Notes under the pieces: model-generated
Seen by the model: only the letters and a program-made list of their open reading frames with translations
Told to the model about the DNA's origin: nothing
Database searches by the model: none
Translations under genes and position numbers: made by a program
Source of the DNA: Prevotella melaninogenica
GTDB lineage: Bacteria; Bacteroidota; Bacteroidia; Bacteroidales; Bacteroidaceae
Length of the DNA: 64,000 bases
Direction: 5' to 3'
Assembly (NCBI RefSeq): GCF_003609775.1
Contig: NZ_AP018050.1
Span: 1,178,001 to 1,242,000 of the forward strand
Shown here: positions 62,824 through 64,000 of the stretch, piece after piece
How the letters are laid out: each line of letters opens with the position of its first letter
Position numbering within the stretch: position 1 is the first letter of the stretch

Positions 62824-63999
62824 TTATCGATGCTTATGCTTTACGTACCAACTATGAATAAAGGTATCATACAAAATCAGTGAGACTGCTAAAATTCCAA
62901 GTCCAATCCATAAGATGAGAGGTAATTCAAGATTAAATACTCCGTATGAAAGGACTAATCCTACACCAATTCCAGTTTCCCATGCAAGTAAAAACGTACT
63001 CTGGCTGGTTCCACGCTGACAATGGTCTGACATCTTAATGAAGAAGAGTAAGAAACGACTACCAATCAGTCCTACTCCTAAACCAATAAGAATTGGTACA
63101 ACATAGCTAACGCTTTCCTGATTTCGAGTAATCATTAGTAGAATTGCAATACCAATGACTATCATTCCTGTTGTGGCTTCACTGCGAAGGTCGGCATCTG
63201 CAAAGACAAATCTTTCAGCAAGAATTGCAATAATAAAACCCACCATTAACATTCCATAAAAGCGTGGAGAGTGTTCTATGCTTAATAAGATACCAACGAC
63301 TGTAGTGATAAGAACTACATTAACAAATAACCAATGACTACCTTTCAATAGAAAACGATCGCAAGAAAAGCGAGAGAAATCCTCGCTTGGCATACGAAAC
63401 GGAAATCTTATTAAGTTGACAAACACAAAGGATACAGCCAAACAAATACAAGACAAGAGAAGTACTGAAGCAAAATTCATAGTCTGATATACCATGAGTC
63501 CTGCTAAAGGACCAAGTGAAAGCGCAAAACGACCAAACCATGTTGCAGCATGATTTGCCTCTGTTCTATGTACTGCTTCTACTGTATCGATAATCAGTGT
63601 ACTTAGAAGAACAAGTTGTGAAAGTCCGTAGAAAGCTCCTTGTATAAAGCGAAGTCCAATGAGTATCGTATAATCAAAAGAGTTATAAGGAAGATTACTT
63701 AAATAATAAAGTACACCTGTAACTCCTAATAACAATAGTGTTGAAAGATTAAATACATTTTTGCGACGATAGCGTTGAACAAGATAGCCAGATAAACTAC
63801 CAAAGAGGTATATTCCTATAAAGAAAACACCCATTACCAAAGCTATTTGTAACATAGAATATCCCCTTACTTCCATACGTAAAGGTATGGTAGCAATAAG
63901 CATATAAGACGACATAACTAACAAGAGATTAGCCATTGCCAACAACCAAAAATGCTTATTCCACAAACGAACGTGAACAGGTATGTTTTGAGTATCCAT
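62824..63999 (-). CDS. MFS transporter
   Basis: A 391-residue membrane protein with about 12 helices, beginning MDTQNIPVHVRLWNKHFWLLAMANLLLVMSS. The loop 2-3 MFS motif resembles GSLSGYLVQRYRRKNVF (residues about 68-84), and GLRFIQGAFYGLS is the fourth-helix signature. A second MFS-like motif is missing, as is common in drug-efflux-type members. The substrate is unknown. The ATG at 63999 is the last possible codon in the window; an upstream start cannot be excluded. Confidence 0.85.
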   Translation of the reverse strand: MDTQNIPVHVRLWNKHFWLLAMANLLLVMSSYMLIATIPLRMEVRGYSMLQIALVMGVFFIGIYLFGSLSGYLVQRYRRKNVFNLSTLLLLGVTGVLYYLSNLPYNSFDYTILIGLRFIQGAFYGLSQLVLLSTLIIDTVEAVHRTEANHAATWFGRFALSLGPLAGLMVYQTMNFASVLLLSCICLAVSFVFVNLIRFPFRMPSEDFSRFSCDRFLLKGSHWLFVNVVLITTVVGILLSIEHSPRFYGMLMVGFIIAILAERFVFADADLRSEATTGMIVIGIAILLMITRNQESVSYVVPILIGLGVGLIGSRFLLFFIKMSDHCQRGTSQSTFLLAWETGIGVGLVLSYGVFNLELPLILWIGLGILAVSLILYDTFIHSWYVKHKHR

Positions 64000-64000
64000 A

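Noticed and set aside
1..64000. tRNA or rRNA genes
   Set aside because: I looked for T-arm GGTTCGAAT-type sequences and ribosomal motifs and found none outside coding genes; none can be supported.

Overview
The window looks like a chromosomal segment of a low-GC Bacteroidetes, most likely an oral-type Prevotella. Protein content points there: a Bacteroides-type short SerA, TamL/TamB, a complete MoxR/Bat aerotolerance operon, a PorE-like type IX secretion lipoprotein, TonB receptors with carboxypeptidase-like N-domains, and HU-family proteins. So do Bacteroidetes-style promoters (TAnnTTTG -7 boxes) just upstream of many starts. No rRNA or tRNA gene, prophage or CRISPR array was seen. Almost everything is core chromosome; the only clear mobile gene is one IS30-family transposase.

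Layout. 1-1533: end of an FtsX-like permease and two unknown envelope proteins. 1935-3877: YolD-like protein plus Y-family polymerase. 4041-7020: small lipoprotein divergent from lepA, then a Crp/Fnr regulator. 7214-9232: TonB-plug protein without a barrel. 9886-17729: rightward genes mutS2, porE-like, RsmF-like methyltransferase, thyA, folA. 18398-25964: tamL and tamB. 26587-30616: serC-serA-DUF1015-YigZ. 30824-35799: three paralogous periplasmic TPR proteins and a DEAD-box helicase. 35977-38556: gyrA, with an IS30 element just upstream. 39897-42653: TonB-dependent receptor. 42654-43895: gene-poor stretch filled with inverted repeats. 43896-47607: Smr/DUF2027 protein, NAD synthetase and an unknown secreted protein. 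47729-57983: moxR, DUF58, BatD-like N protein, batA, batB, batC, a fused batD-batE, then PAP2 and queA, all leftward. 58172-62297: ftsY, rimO, HU, and an HU-LysM membrane protein. 62824-63999: MFS transporter.

The most unusual signal is non-coding. Two families of intergenic arrays both have an exact 22-nt period. Family A (1525-1678, 17899-18052, 26330-26483) has a 44-nt leader followed by five diverged 22-nt units in the same order at every locus. Family B (1809-1885, 9472-9548, 18227-18281, 62489-62565) repeats a short palindrome CAC-N5-GTG every 22 nt. At two loci A and B sit side by side. They are not CRISPR, not terminators of a usual kind, and I do not recognise them. Other points worth a look: the HU-TM-LysM protein, the BatD-BatE fusion with its relict internal signal peptide, the DUF1015 protein in a serine operon that lacks serB, and the IS30 insertion about 90 bp upstream of the gyrA promoter.
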